Shown here in pieces: positions 8,249 to 15,600 of a DNA stretch of 37,141 bases. The notes under the pieces are model-generated. The model ran no database searches and had not been told where the DNA came from. It saw nothing but the letters and a program-made list of their open reading frames with translations. The position numbers were made by a program, and so were the translations under genes. Location of the stretch: NCBI GenBank assembly GCA_002877985.1, contig PNIK01000004.1:1-37141 (forward strand). The letters are read 5' to 3'. Positions within the stretch are counted from its first letter, which is position 1; each line of letters begins with the position of its first letter. The DNA comes from Thermodesulfobacterium geofontis. GTDB lineage: Bacteria; Desulfobacterota; Thermodesulfobacteria; Thermodesulfobacteriales; Thermodesulfobacteriaceae.

Positions 8249-8264
8249 AGGCACATTTTTTGAA
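8249..8264 (+). promoter_or_regulatory. Probable sigma-54 (-24/-12) promoter of the ZraP-like gene
   Basis: The stretch AGGCACATTTTTTGAA matches the sigma-54 consensus TGGCAC-N5-TTGCA. GG at 8250-8251 is followed by 10 bases and then GA at 8262-8263 where the consensus has GC. GGCAC and TTG agree, and the -12 C is A. The predicted start near 8275 leaves a leader of about 28 bases containing a strong GGAGG site. The divergent-facing neighbour encodes an NtrC-type sigma-54 activator, which supports the call. Confidence 0.6.
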
Positions 8265-8303
8265 AACATTAGAAACAAATACCTTAAAAAGGAGGGGAAA
8301 ATT

Positions 8304-8705
8304 ATGTTTAAAAGATTTAGTAAAAGTTTAGCTGTTTTAGGAACTTTAGGAGTTTTAGCACTTGGGGTAGCTTTTGCTCAAAGTGAATCAGCTCCTCAGC
8401 CTGGTATGATGGGGCATAGTTATGGTAAAGGACCAAAAACTCGTGGTATGATACCCTCTCAAATAGATCCACAAAAAGCACAAGCTTTCTGCAAAGAAAT
8501 TAAACCTCAGTGGCAAAAAATATGGCAAATAAAAGGAGAACTTCGTGATCTCTGGAGTAAAACTCCACCTGATTGGGCAGCTATAGAAAAGAAAGAAATA
8601 GAATTTATTAAAACCAAACTTGAAATCGATAAAAAGGCTTATGAAATGGGATTACCTTACGGCCCAAAAAAAGGGCTTAGGCTAAGACAAGTTTGTGGTT
8701 GGTAG
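8304..8705 (+). CDS. ZraP/CpxP/Spy-like periplasmic metal- or envelope-stress protein
   Basis: This is a 133-residue exported protein with a clear signal peptide: positive N-terminus, hydrophobic core at 9-22, and probable cleavage after AFA at 25. The mature part starts with a flexible Met/His/Gly-rich segment (PGMMGHSYGKGP). It continues with charged amphipathic helices from about 55 to 115, as in the small helical chaperone and metal-sensing proteins of the ZraP/CpxP/Spy group. Two cysteines, C63 and C131, are present. A strong AAGGAGGGG lies six bases before the ATG, and a sigma-54-like promoter lies upstream. A ZraS/ZraR-type kinase and regulator are encoded nearby, which is the strongest support for the role. 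Family assignment is by architecture and context, since no diagnostic LTxxQ motif is visible. Confidence 0.68.
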   Translation: MFKRFSKSLAVLGTLGVLALGVAFAQSESAPQPGMMGHSYGKGPKTRGMIPSQIDPQKAQAFCKEIKPQWQKIWQIKGELRDLWSKTPPDWAAIEKKEIEFIKTKLEIDKKAYEMGLPYGPKKGLRLRQVCGW

Positions 8706-8728
8706 TTTTTTGGTATAATATTAAAACT

Positions 8729-9154
8729 ATGAAACCTCTTGTTTTTTTAAGTTTTTTTTTGTTATTTTTATTTTTTCCTTTTTCAGTTAAGGCTGATAAT
8801 TTTTCTCATCTACAAATCTTTGAGGGTTATGATCCCAATACAGAAATTCTTATAAAAGGAAAAATTAAAAATGTTCAAATTTTACCTGAGAATAATTTTG
8901 TAGTTTTAGATTTAGAAAGAGAGGGAAAAATTTATAAGGTGATCTTGGGTCCTCAATGGTTTGTAAATGAAGAAAAGATAAATATTGAACCAGGAGAGGA
9001 AGTAATTATAAAAGGTTCTAAATTTTTTTCTGAAAAGAGAGGACCTTTTATTCTTACAAATACCCTATATTCTATAAATAAAGAACGGATTTATTACTTA
9101 AGAACCAAGGATTTTAAACCCCGTTGGAAAAAGAAAAAATTAAGAGGTTTCTAA
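8729..9154 (+). CDS. Small secreted OB-fold-like protein of unknown function
   Basis: A 141-residue protein begins at the ATG at 8729. The signal peptide is MKPLVFLSFFLLFLFFPFSVKA, written here only to note that cleavage after KA near residue 22 is likely. The mature part reads as a five-strand OB-like barrel: ILIKGKIKNVQ, FVVLDLER, KVILGPQWFVN, GEEVIIKGSKF and an ILTNTLYSINK strand. The end is basic, with PRWKKKK. An in-frame start 36 bases earlier would overlap the ZraP-like gene and spoil the signal peptide. The gene follows the ZraP-like gene by 23 bases, so the two probably share transcription, although a TATAAT sits at 8714-8719. Its 3' end overlaps the response regulator gene by 15 bases. 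I do not recognise a specific function. Confidence 0.7.
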   Translation: MKPLVFLSFFLLFLFFPFSVKADNFSHLQIFEGYDPNTEILIKGKIKNVQILPENNFVVLDLEREGKIYKVILGPQWFVNEEKINIEPGEEVIIKGSKFFSEKRGPFILTNTLYSINKERIYYLRTKDFKPRWKKKKLRGF

Positions 9155-10462
9155 ATTATATTCTTTGATTTTATAATAAAGAGTTCTAAGAGAAATTCCC
9201 AGAAGTTCAGCTGCTTTTTTCTTATTGCCTCCTGTTTTTCTCAAAGCTTCTAAGATAGCTCTTTTCTCAAGTTCTCTTAGGCTTTCAGATTTTTCTTCAT
9301 TTTTTAGTATTTTCCCTCTATCAAAAATTTCTATCTCTATATTTAATTCTTTACCTTTAGCTAAAATAAAACTTCTTTCCAATATATTTTCAAGCTCTCT
9401 TATGTTTCCTGGCCAAGAATAATTTTTTAAGATTTCCTTTGATTTTTTACTTAGCTTCAAGGGTTCTCTTCCCAGTTTTTGAGAAAGTTTATTTATAAAA
9501 TATTCAGCAATTTTAAAAACTGCTTCCTTTCTTTCTCTTAAAGGCGGAATATTTATAGGAAATACATTTATTCTAAAATAAAGATCTTCTCTAAACTTTC
9601 CCTGTTTTACTAATTCCAAAAGATCCCTATTAGTGGCGACAACAAATCTTGCGTTTGTCTTTGTAGGTGTAAGTCCTCCTAATCTTTCAAAAGTTTTATC
9701 CTGTAAAACTCTTAAAAATTTTGCTTGGACTGAAGGACTCATTTCTGTTATCTCATCAAGAAAAAGAGTTCCATCCTTTGCCAATTCTATTTTGCCAGGT
9801 TTAGATTTTATAGCCCCAGAAAAAGCTCCTTTTTCATATCCAAAAAGTTCTGATTCTATGAGGGTTTCAGGAATAGCAGCACAATTTATTTCTACAAAAT
9901 TTCCCTTTCTTCCACTGAGAACATGTATAGCCCTGGCAATAGCAGATTTACCTGTTCCTGTCTCACCATAAAGAATTACTGTTGTTTCAGTTGGAGCAAC
10001 TTGTATCACCTTTTCATAAACATCTTCTATTCCTGCAAATAAAATTTCAAAAGGTGGAAGTTCAAAAAGTTTTTCCAAAACTTTGATCTTTTCACGAGGT
10101 AATAATCTAGCAACCAAAGATAAAAAATCTTCTGGACTTGATAAAGGCTTTGTTATATAATCAACAGCTCCTTTTTTCATAGCTTCTACTGCTGAGGGAA
10201 TAGTTCCATAAGCAGTAATTACTATAAATTGAGTGTCAGGGAAAATAACTTTTGCTTTCTCTAAGAAGGTTATACCATCCATCTTAGGCATTTTTAAATC
10301 AGTGATAACAAGCTGAGGTGAAAAATCAGGTAACCTTTTTAAAGCAACTTCAGGATCGTGATAAACTTTAACCTTATATCCTTCTTCCTCAAGAATTGTC
10401 TTCAAAAAAGTGGCAAAAGAAACATCATCCTCAACTACGGCAATTCTGGGATAATCAGACAT
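9140..10462 (-). CDS. Sigma-54-dependent response regulator, NtrC/ZraR family
   Basis: This 440-residue activator of sigma-54 RNA polymerase has three domains. The receiver domain (1-120) has an acidic pocket at E11-D12-D13 and phospho-acceptor D55 in VITDLKMPKMDG. The AAA+ domain (about 140-370) has Walker A GETGTGKS (165-172), Walker B TLFLDEI (231-237), and the sigma-54 contact loop as GAFSGA (211-216) instead of the usual GAFTGA. A Fis-type helix-turn-helix lies at about 400-437 with GNKKKAAELLGIS. It overlaps the upstream kinase gene by 28 bases, indicating one transcript. It faces the ZraP-like gene, whose sigma-54-like promoter is the obvious candidate target. Confidence 0.95.
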   Translation of the reverse strand: MSDYPRIAVVEDDVSFATFLKTILEEEGYKVKVYHDPEVALKRLPDFSPQLVITDLKMPKMDGITFLEKAKVIFPDTQFIVITAYGTIPSAVEAMKKGAVDYITKPLSSPEDFLSLVARLLPREKIKVLEKLFELPPFEILFAGIEDVYEKVIQVAPTETTVILYGETGTGKSAIARAIHVLSGRKGNFVEINCAAIPETLIESELFGYEKGAFSGAIKSKPGKIELAKDGTLFLDEITEMSPSVQAKFLRVLQDKTFERLGGLTPTKTNARFVVATNRDLLELVKQGKFREDLYFRINVFPINIPPLRERKEAVFKIAEYFINKLSQKLGREPLKLSKKSKEILKNYSWPGNIRELENILERSFILAKGKELNIEIEIFDRGKILKNEEKSESLRELEKRAILEALRKTGGNKKKAAELLGISLRTLYYKIKEYNLETS

Positions 10463-11721
10463 ACCCTTGTTCCATCTCCTTTTTTGCTCTCTATCTTTAG
10501 TTTTATACTTAAAGCTTCACACAACTTATTAACAATTGCAAGACCCAGCCCAGAACCCTTTGGCTTTGTGGTAAAAAATGGCTCAGTAGCCTTTTCTAAA
10601 GTTTCTTTATCCATTCCTATTCCATTATCTATTATTTCAAATTTAATTTTATTTTCTCTTTTTTCTACATTTAAGCTTACAATCCTTTTTTCTTTGTTTG
10701 CTTCAAGAACTGCATCTATTGCATTTTGTAAAAGATTAATTATAATTTCCTTAAGCTTATCTCTATCACTTTTAACCTTAATTTCATTGTTAAGATTAAA
10801 TTTGAAATCTATTTCTGGATAGGTATTTTTAAAACTTATTAAAATCTCTTCAAGAAGTTCACTTAAAAAAAATTCAGTAAGGTTTATTTTTACAGGATTG
10901 GTATAAAATAAAAGTTCATCGGTTAGTCTTTCAATTCTTAATGTCTCATTAAATATTATTTTTAAAGGATCTTTAAATTTTTCATCAACCCTACCCATTA
11001 AATACTGAGAAAACCCTTTAATACTCCCCAGAGGATTTCTTATTTCATGGGCAAGAATCTTAGTCATAAGAGAAATGCTTTCTAATTCCTTAAATTTTAT
11101 TTGCATTCTTTCGATCTTTCTAACAAGAAAAGTCCCCAATATTCCAAATATAATAAGTCCTATAGAAGCTGTTATATTTATTAAAACAAAAATTTTGGCT
11201 TTTCCTATCATCAATTCAGCAGGATAGGTATGTAAAGCTACCCTTAAGATATAATAATTACCTTGAGGAAAGTTAATTTTGAAATCGGTCACAAAGACTT
11301 TTTCTAATGTTCCGAGGATTAAATAGTAATAATAGGGATAATAAGGATGCTTTTTAAGCTCTATTTTTTTTCCTATCAATTCAGGATTGGAATGTAAAAT
11401 AATATTTCCTTTTTCGTCATAGAGACTTATAAATGCAACCCCCTCCCATTTTTCATTAAGTATAATTTCAGAAAAAAGTGCATAATCCAGAACTTTTATT
11501 TCTTCTAATTCCAAGGATTGTAAAAAGCTTTGGACAGTTATAGCTATTCCCATAGCCTGCATTTTTAAAGAATTTTCTGCTGCTATTTTTGTGTTTTTAT
11601 AAGTAAAAAAGGCACCTACTAGCAATATAATAGAAGAAGTTAAGACTATACTCCATAAAATTATTACAGACCATAGATTTTTATATCTTGATAAAAAATT
11701 ATGAATTTTGAGATCTTTCAT
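10435..11721 (-). CDS. Membrane sensor histidine kinase (ZraS/NtrB-like)
   Basis: This 428-residue inner-membrane sensor is the partner of the downstream response regulator. The first membrane helix is at about 17-41 and a periplasmic sensor region covers 42-175. That region includes an FISLYDEKGNIILHS strand pair typical of PAS/Cache-like folds. The second helix is at about 176-200. The dimerisation helix holds the phospho-acceptor H225 in HEIRNPLGSIKGF. The ATPase domain shows the N box LLQNAIDAV, the D box DNGIGM and the glycine-rich GSGLGLAI. The ligand is unknown. The ZraP-like neighbour suggests metal or envelope stress. No strong ribosome binding site is visible at the ATG. Confidence 0.93.
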   Translation of the reverse strand: MKDLKIHNFLSRYKNLWSVIILWSIVLTSSIILLVGAFFTYKNTKIAAENSLKMQAMGIAITVQSFLQSLELEEIKVLDYALFSEIILNEKWEGVAFISLYDEKGNIILHSNPELIGKKIELKKHPYYPYYYYLILGTLEKVFVTDFKINFPQGNYYILRVALHTYPAELMIGKAKIFVLINITASIGLIIFGILGTFLVRKIERMQIKFKELESISLMTKILAHEIRNPLGSIKGFSQYLMGRVDEKFKDPLKIIFNETLRIERLTDELLFYTNPVKINLTEFFLSELLEEILISFKNTYPEIDFKFNLNNEIKVKSDRDKLKEIIINLLQNAIDAVLEANKEKRIVSLNVEKRENKIKFEIIDNGIGMDKETLEKATEPFFTTKPKGSGLGLAIVNKLCEALSIKLKIESKKGDGTRVCLIIPELP

Positions 11722-11736
11722 AAGAAATTAAGAACT

Positions 11737-11765
11737 ATTATAAACTTTATGATAAAAATTAAAAG
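11737..11765 (-). promoter_or_regulatory. Possible promoter of the kinase-regulator operon
   Basis: On the minus strand a perfect TATAAT (11742-11737) lies 16 bases before the kinase ATG. The -35 region around 11760-11765 (CTTTTA) is weak, so the call rests on the -10 box and position. Confidence 0.35.
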
Positions 11766-11791
11766 AGATATCTTTAACTCCCCTGCATAAG

Positions 11792-11799
11792 TTTAGGTG
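11792..11799. repeat. Left copy of direct repeat TTTAGGTG
   Basis: An 8-base direct repeat, with a second copy at 12302-12309, flanks the decayed transposase. It could be the target-site duplication left by the insertion. Chance identity is possible. Confidence 0.35.
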
Positions 11800-11814
11800 C
11801 TCTTTCAAGAAAAT

Positions 11815-12300
11815 AAACCTGTTTTACTTTAAGGACGCAAAAATTAGAGTATCATGAGAAATATGGGACATTTGCAGAAGTTTTTGCATATGTGTTTTTT
11901 GAGCAACTATATATCGTTGGAAAAAGCAGTTTAGGGAAAGTGGAGGAAAAATATAAAGTATTTGAAGTTATTTATGCAAGAACTGGGGGGTTCTTGAGAG
12001 GAGTAAGAAAAAGAGAAAAGCTAAGAAGAGGATTAAATGTAGTGGGATAAAGGAAGCAGGGAGGCAACAAGATTTGGATTTGCCGAAGAAATGTCTATGT
12101 AGAGAGATTTATTCAAACACTTGAAACATTTTATAGATTATAAAGAGTGGCAATTAGAAGAAGATTTAGATGGATTTAACAGGGATTTAATGAAATAAAG
12201 GATAAAGCTTTTTTAAATTTTTTTCTTAGTAAATTTTTAAAAAATCAATCTCATTCTCAAATGGTATGGACGCATACATACAAATACTTGAAAAAATTTT
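11815..12300 (+). pseudogene. Decayed IS481-like (integrase-core) transposase remnant
   Basis: The 641-base gap between the kinase and ctpA holds broken pieces of a DDE transposase in several plus-strand frames. One frame has an N-terminal helix-turn-helix start, QKLEYHEKYG, from 11838. A second has ATIYRWKKQFRESGGK (11903-11950). A DLPKK piece near 12075 shifts into NVYVERFIQTLE (about 12091-12126). Another frame has DYKEWQLEEDLDGFNRDLMK ending near 12197. A tail piece SQMVWTHT lies near 12255-12278. YVERF-QTLE and the FNRDLMK region are typical of the last catalytic Glu area of IS481/rve integrases. Most of the catalytic core is missing, and at least three frame changes and several stops occur. 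It is about 0.5 kb, compared with roughly 1 kb for an intact gene. Confidence 0.65.
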
Positions 12301-12301
12301 A

Positions 12302-12309
12302 TTTAGGTG
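12302..12309. repeat. Right copy of direct repeat TTTAGGTG
   Basis: Matches the copy at 11792-11799 and lies just outside the last recognisable transposase piece. The remaining bases to the ctpA start (12310-12350) are AT-rich with no other recognisable content. Confidence 0.35.
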
Positions 12310-12362
12310 TTTAATCTTTTAAAAATTTAGCAATTTTAAAAATTTAAATAAAGGGAGCTCTT

Positions 12363-13610
12363 ATGTATAAAAATCTAAAGGGTCTAAAAATTTATTTATT
12401 TTTGAGCCTCTGTATTGTTTTTCTTTTAATTTTCAATTGCGGTTTTACTAAGGAAGCCAAGGAAAAAAATGACGAGGTTTATAAATATCTTAAACTTTTT
12501 TCTCAAGTTTTAAGACTTATAGAAGACAATTATGTAACTGAGGTTAATCCAAAAGACTTAATTTATGGTGCTATTAATGGAATGTTAAATGCTCTTGATC
12601 CTTATTCTTCTTTAATGAAACCAGAAGAATATAAAGAATTAGAAATTGAAACCAAAGGAAGTTTTACAGGAATTGGAATAGAAATCACTATTAAAGATGA
12701 TATTATAACTGTAGTTGCCCCTATAGAGGATACTCCTGCTTGGAAGGCAGGTATTAAACCAGGAGATAAGATCTTAAAAATTGATGATAAACCTACTAAG
12801 GGAATGAGTTTACTTGAAGCAGTAAAGCTTTTAAGAGGTCCTAAAGGGACTAAGGTTACTATTACTATTCTTAGAAACGATAAAGATATTAAAGAAATTA
12901 CCTTAGTAAGGGATGTAATTCCTATAAAAAGTGTTAAAGCCAAAATACTTGAACCAGGATATGCATATGTTAGGATTACAAGTTTTCAAGAAAAGACTTC
13001 TCAGGAATTGATAGAAACTCTTGAAAACCTTGAAAATAAACAGCAATTAAAAGGAATTATATTAGATCTGAGATTTAATCCTGGAGGACTTCTTTCATCA
13101 GCAATAGAAGTAGCAGATGAATTTTTAGAAAGTGGTCTTATCGTATCTGTAAAGGGTAAAAGTAAAGACGCACAAATGGAATTTAAAGCAAACCCTAATC
13201 CACCACAAAGAAAACATTCTTATCCTATTGTTATTTTAATTAATCATGGAACTGCATCAGCTGCTGAAATAGTTACTGGTGCTTTAAAAGATAATAACAG
13301 GGCTCTTGTTTTAGGACAAAAAAGTTTTGGAAAGGGATGTGTCCAAACTGTAATACCCTTAGAGGAAGACTATGCAGTAAAATTAACTACTGCTTATTAT
13401 TACACACCGAAAGGACTCTGTATTGATAAAATTGGAATTACACCTGACATAGAAATACCAGAAATAGAATTTTCTGAGGAAAAAAATACTGAAAAGGCAA
13501 AGGAAGAAAGAGTATTTAAATATTTTTCCAATCCTGAAGAAGATTTTCAAGTAAAATTAGCTCTTTCCATACTTAAAAATGTAAAGGAAATTTCTAAATT
13601 GAGATTTTAA
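12363..13610 (+). CDS. ctpA: Carboxyl-terminal processing protease (S41, PDZ)
   Basis: This is a 415-residue periplasmic serine protease that cleaves proteins near their C-terminus. It has a signal anchor at about 9-26, a helical N-terminal cap, and a PDZ domain at about 90-180 with GSFTGIGIEI and the GIKPGDKILKIDD loop. The S41 core follows. The catalytic Ser is S299 in GTASAAEI and the Lys is K324 in QKSFGKGCVQ, with the 25-residue spacing seen in Prc. The ribosome binding site AAAGGGAG lies upstream of the ATG. The hydrophobic segment ends in FNC, but this does not fit a lipobox. The stop overlaps the next ATG (TAATG), coupling it to an M50 membrane protease. Confidence 0.94.
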   Translation: MYKNLKGLKIYLFLSLCIVFLLIFNCGFTKEAKEKNDEVYKYLKLFSQVLRLIEDNYVTEVNPKDLIYGAINGMLNALDPYSSLMKPEEYKELEIETKGSFTGIGIEITIKDDIITVVAPIEDTPAWKAGIKPGDKILKIDDKPTKGMSLLEAVKLLRGPKGTKVTITILRNDKDIKEITLVRDVIPIKSVKAKILEPGYAYVRITSFQEKTSQELIETLENLENKQQLKGIILDLRFNPGGLLSSAIEVADEFLESGLIVSVKGKSKDAQMEFKANPNPPQRKHSYPIVILINHGTASAAEIVTGALKDNNRALVLGQKSFGKGCVQTVIPLEEDYAVKLTTAYYYTPKGLCIDKIGITPDIEIPEIEFSEEKNTEKAKEERVFKYFSNPEEDFQVKLALSILKNVKEISKLRF

Positions 13611-14245
13611 TGTTTGATCCAAAAATATTTCTTTTTCTTACTCCACCTTTATTATTAGCTTTAACAATTCATGAGTTTTCTCATGGACTTATTGCTTATC
13701 TTCTGGGAGATCCTACCCCCAAATTAGCCAATAGATTAACCTTAAATCCTGTCAAACATTTGGATTTCTTTGGAACCTTAACTTTATTTATTACTCAAGC
13801 TATAGGATGGGCAAAACCAGTTCCTATAAATCCCAATTATTTCAAAAATCTCTGGAGAGATATGGCTTTAGTTTCTTTAGCTGGACCACTTTCTAATATC
13901 CTTTTAGCTGTTTTATTTGGCTTTTTCTTTAATTTGTTTGATAACTTAATTTTAAAATTCCAAGATTTTGCTATTTCTGAACCTTTATCTTTAATGTGTT
14001 ATCTGGGAGTAAAGATAAATATAGGACTTGGAATCTTTAACCTTCTTCCTATTCCACCCTTAGACGGAAGTAAAATAATAGTAAAATTTCTACCTCTTCC
14101 TATGAGAATAAGTTATTTAAGATTAGAAATTTTCGGTTTCTTTATAGTTATTTTTTTGGCTTTAACTGGAATCCTTTCTAAAATAATTTATCCTGTTATA
14201 ACCTTTTTTTCTGATTTTATTTTCTATTTTACTAATATTTTTTAA
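13610..14245 (+). CDS. Site-2 protease family (M50) membrane metalloprotease
   Basis: This 211-residue polytopic zinc protease cleaves substrates within the membrane. The zinc motif HEFSH has H21, E22 and H25 in the first hydrophobic segment, and the third ligand is D152 in NLLPIPPLDG. Around five hydrophobic segments are visible. No PDZ domain is present, so it belongs to the small SpoIVFB/YdiL-like M50 group rather than to RseP. Translation is coupled to ctpA through the TAATG overlap. A secreted S41 protease followed by an M50 protease suggests sequential cleavage of a membrane substrate, as in the CtpB/SpoIVFB pathway of Bacillus. The substrate is unknown and no anti-sigma gene is adjacent. 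Confidence 0.92.
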   Translation: MFDPKIFLFLTPPLLLALTIHEFSHGLIAYLLGDPTPKLANRLTLNPVKHLDFFGTLTLFITQAIGWAKPVPINPNYFKNLWRDMALVSLAGPLSNILLAVLFGFFFNLFDNLILKFQDFAISEPLSLMCYLGVKINIGLGIFNLLPIPPLDGSKIIVKFLPLPMRISYLRLEIFGFFIVIFLALTGILSKIIYPVITFFSDFIFYFTNIF

Positions 14246-14248
14246 GTT

Positions 14249-14719
14249 ATGCTAGAAATTGAAATTCCAGGAAGAACAAGAATTACACTTAAATACTTAG
14301 TTTCAGATTTTACAGGAACTCTTTCTGTAGATGGCAATTTAGTACCAGGTGTAAAGGAAAAATTAAATCTTATTTCCCAGTTTCTTGAAATTTACATTTT
14401 AACTGCAGATACCTTTGGAAAGGTAAAAGAAGCCTTAAAAGAGGTTAAAGTAAAAATACACTTTTTAGATCCTGGAAATGAAGATATACAAAAGGAAAAT
14501 TTTGTAAAAGCTTTAGGAAGTGAATATGTAATTGCTTTAGGAAATGGAAAAAATGATAGAAAAATGGTCAAAATAGCTAAAATTGGGGTTGCGGTTATGC
14601 TTGAAGAGGGATGTGCAGTGGAAACTCTTTTAAATTCTGATATATTAGTAAAGTCTCCCTTAGATGCCTTGGATTTAATTTTAAATCCTAAAAGATTAAT
14701 AGCTGTTTTGAGGAGTTAA
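14249..14719 (+). CDS. HAD-superfamily soluble P-type-ATPase-like phosphatase
   Basis: A 156-residue cytosolic protein resembles the isolated phosphorylation domain of P-type ATPases (the COG4087-like soluble group). HAD motif I is DFTGTLS with D20 as the probable nucleophile. It has the D-x-TGT pattern of P-type ATPases instead of the usual DxDGT. Motif II is ILTADT near 54-59. The Mg-binding motif III is GNGKNDRKMV near 99-108. No membrane helices are present. It starts three bases after the M50 stop and is followed two bases later by the EamA-type gene, so it sits within one operon. The substrate is unknown. Confidence 0.82.
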   Translation: MLEIEIPGRTRITLKYLVSDFTGTLSVDGNLVPGVKEKLNLISQFLEIYILTADTFGKVKEALKEVKVKIHFLDPGNEDIQKENFVKALGSEYVIALGNGKNDRKMVKIAKIGVAVMLEEGCAVETLLNSDILVKSPLDALDLILNPKRLIAVLRS

Positions 14720-14721
14720 AA

Positions 14722-15147
14722 ATGGAAAAAAAGGTTCTGATATTATGGCTTTTGACCGTACTTTTTTGGGGAGTTTCTCCTGTAATAGAAAAAATAGGAT
14801 TAAGAAGTGTTGAACCTTTAATTGCTCTTTTTATTAGAACTCTTGCTGCTTTAATTGGAATTTCTGTAGCTCTTCTACTAAATCCTTCTATTAATTTCTC
14901 TACCCTAAATTTTAAAAATGTAGGCATTCTTTCGCTCAGCGGTATCATTGCAGGTTTTTTTGGAATGCTTACTTATTTTTCCTTACTTAAAGTAAAACAG
15001 GCTTCACAAATTGTTCCTCTAACATCAACCTATCCTTTAGTAGCCACACTATTTGCTATTTTGTTTTTAAAAGAAGAATTCAACATTTATAAAATTTTAG
15101 GAACCACCTTTGTAGTGGTAGGAATATATTTATTATTTAAAAGTTAA
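14722..15147 (+). CDS. Half-size EamA/DMT-family membrane transporter
   Basis: A 141-residue membrane protein has about five hydrophobic segments (near 6-24, 33-53, 67-88, 95-113 and 119-138), corresponding to one EamA repeat. The sequence FWGVSPVIEKIG and the final VPLTSTYPLVATLFAILFLKEE followed by GTTFVVVGIYLL are typical of the family; the former is quoted only in part. Full-size members have two repeats and ten helices, so this one would need to act as a dimer, like the small multidrug or single-EamA proteins. GAGGAG lies six bases before the ATG. The substrate is unknown. Confidence 0.85.
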   Translation: MEKKVLILWLLTVLFWGVSPVIEKIGLRSVEPLIALFIRTLAALIGISVALLLNPSINFSTLNFKNVGILSLSGIIAGFFGMLTYFSLLKVKQASQIVPLTSTYPLVATLFAILFLKEEFNIYKILGTTFVVVGIYLLFKS

Positions 15148-15177
15148 ATTTTAATTCTTTCAAAAAGGAGGTAAAGA

Positions 15178-15600
15178 ATGGAAAGAACTTTAGTGATGAT
15201 CAAGCCTGATGGTGTTAAAAGAAACCTTATTGGTAAAATAATTAGCATTTTTGAAGAAAAGGGCTTGAAAGTAGTTGCTCTAAAAAAAATGAAACTTTCC
15301 AAAGAACAAGCTAAAGCATTTTATATAGTTCATAAAGACCGTCCCTTTTATGAAAGTCTCACAAATTACATAAGTTCTGGTTCAATAGTTGCTATGGTAC
15401 TTGAAGGAAAGGATGCAATTAAAAAAGTACGTGAAATAATTGGTGCAACAGATCCTGCGGAGGCTAAAGAAGGAACTATAAGAAGGCTTTTTGGTTTGGA
15501 CAAGGAAAAAAATACGGTACATGGTTCAGATAGTCTTGAGTCAGCTCAAAAAGAAATTAGCTTTTTTTTTAGCGAATCTGAATTAATTGCAGCTGAATAA
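15178..15600 (+). CDS. ndk: Nucleoside diphosphate kinase
   Basis: Ndk transfers the gamma-phosphate from ATP to nucleoside diphosphates through a phosphohistidine. The phosphorylated residue is H115 in NTVHGSDS. The N-terminal MERTLVMIKPDGV and the GTIRRLFG segment are family hallmarks. Length is 140 residues, normal for a bacterial enzyme. A strong AAGGAGG lies upstream of the ATG. The stop codon is directly followed by the thiL ATG (TAAATG). Confidence 0.97.
   Translation: MERTLVMIKPDGVKRNLIGKIISIFEEKGLKVVALKKMKLSKEQAKAFYIVHKDRPFYESLTNYISSGSIVAMVLEGKDAIKKVREIIGATDPAEAKEGTIRRLFGLDKEKNTVHGSDSLESAQKEISFFFSESELIAAE

Noticed and set aside
9633-9971. 112-codon open frame on the plus strand
   Set aside because: It is the antisense shadow of the conserved AAA+ domain of the response regulator.
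12363-12450. CtpA as a lipoprotein
   Set aside because: The Cys near residue 26 is preceded by Phe-Asn, which does not fit a lipobox.
12602-12943. 113-codon open frame on the minus strand
   Set aside because: Antisense to the ctpA PDZ region, with no recognisable protein features.
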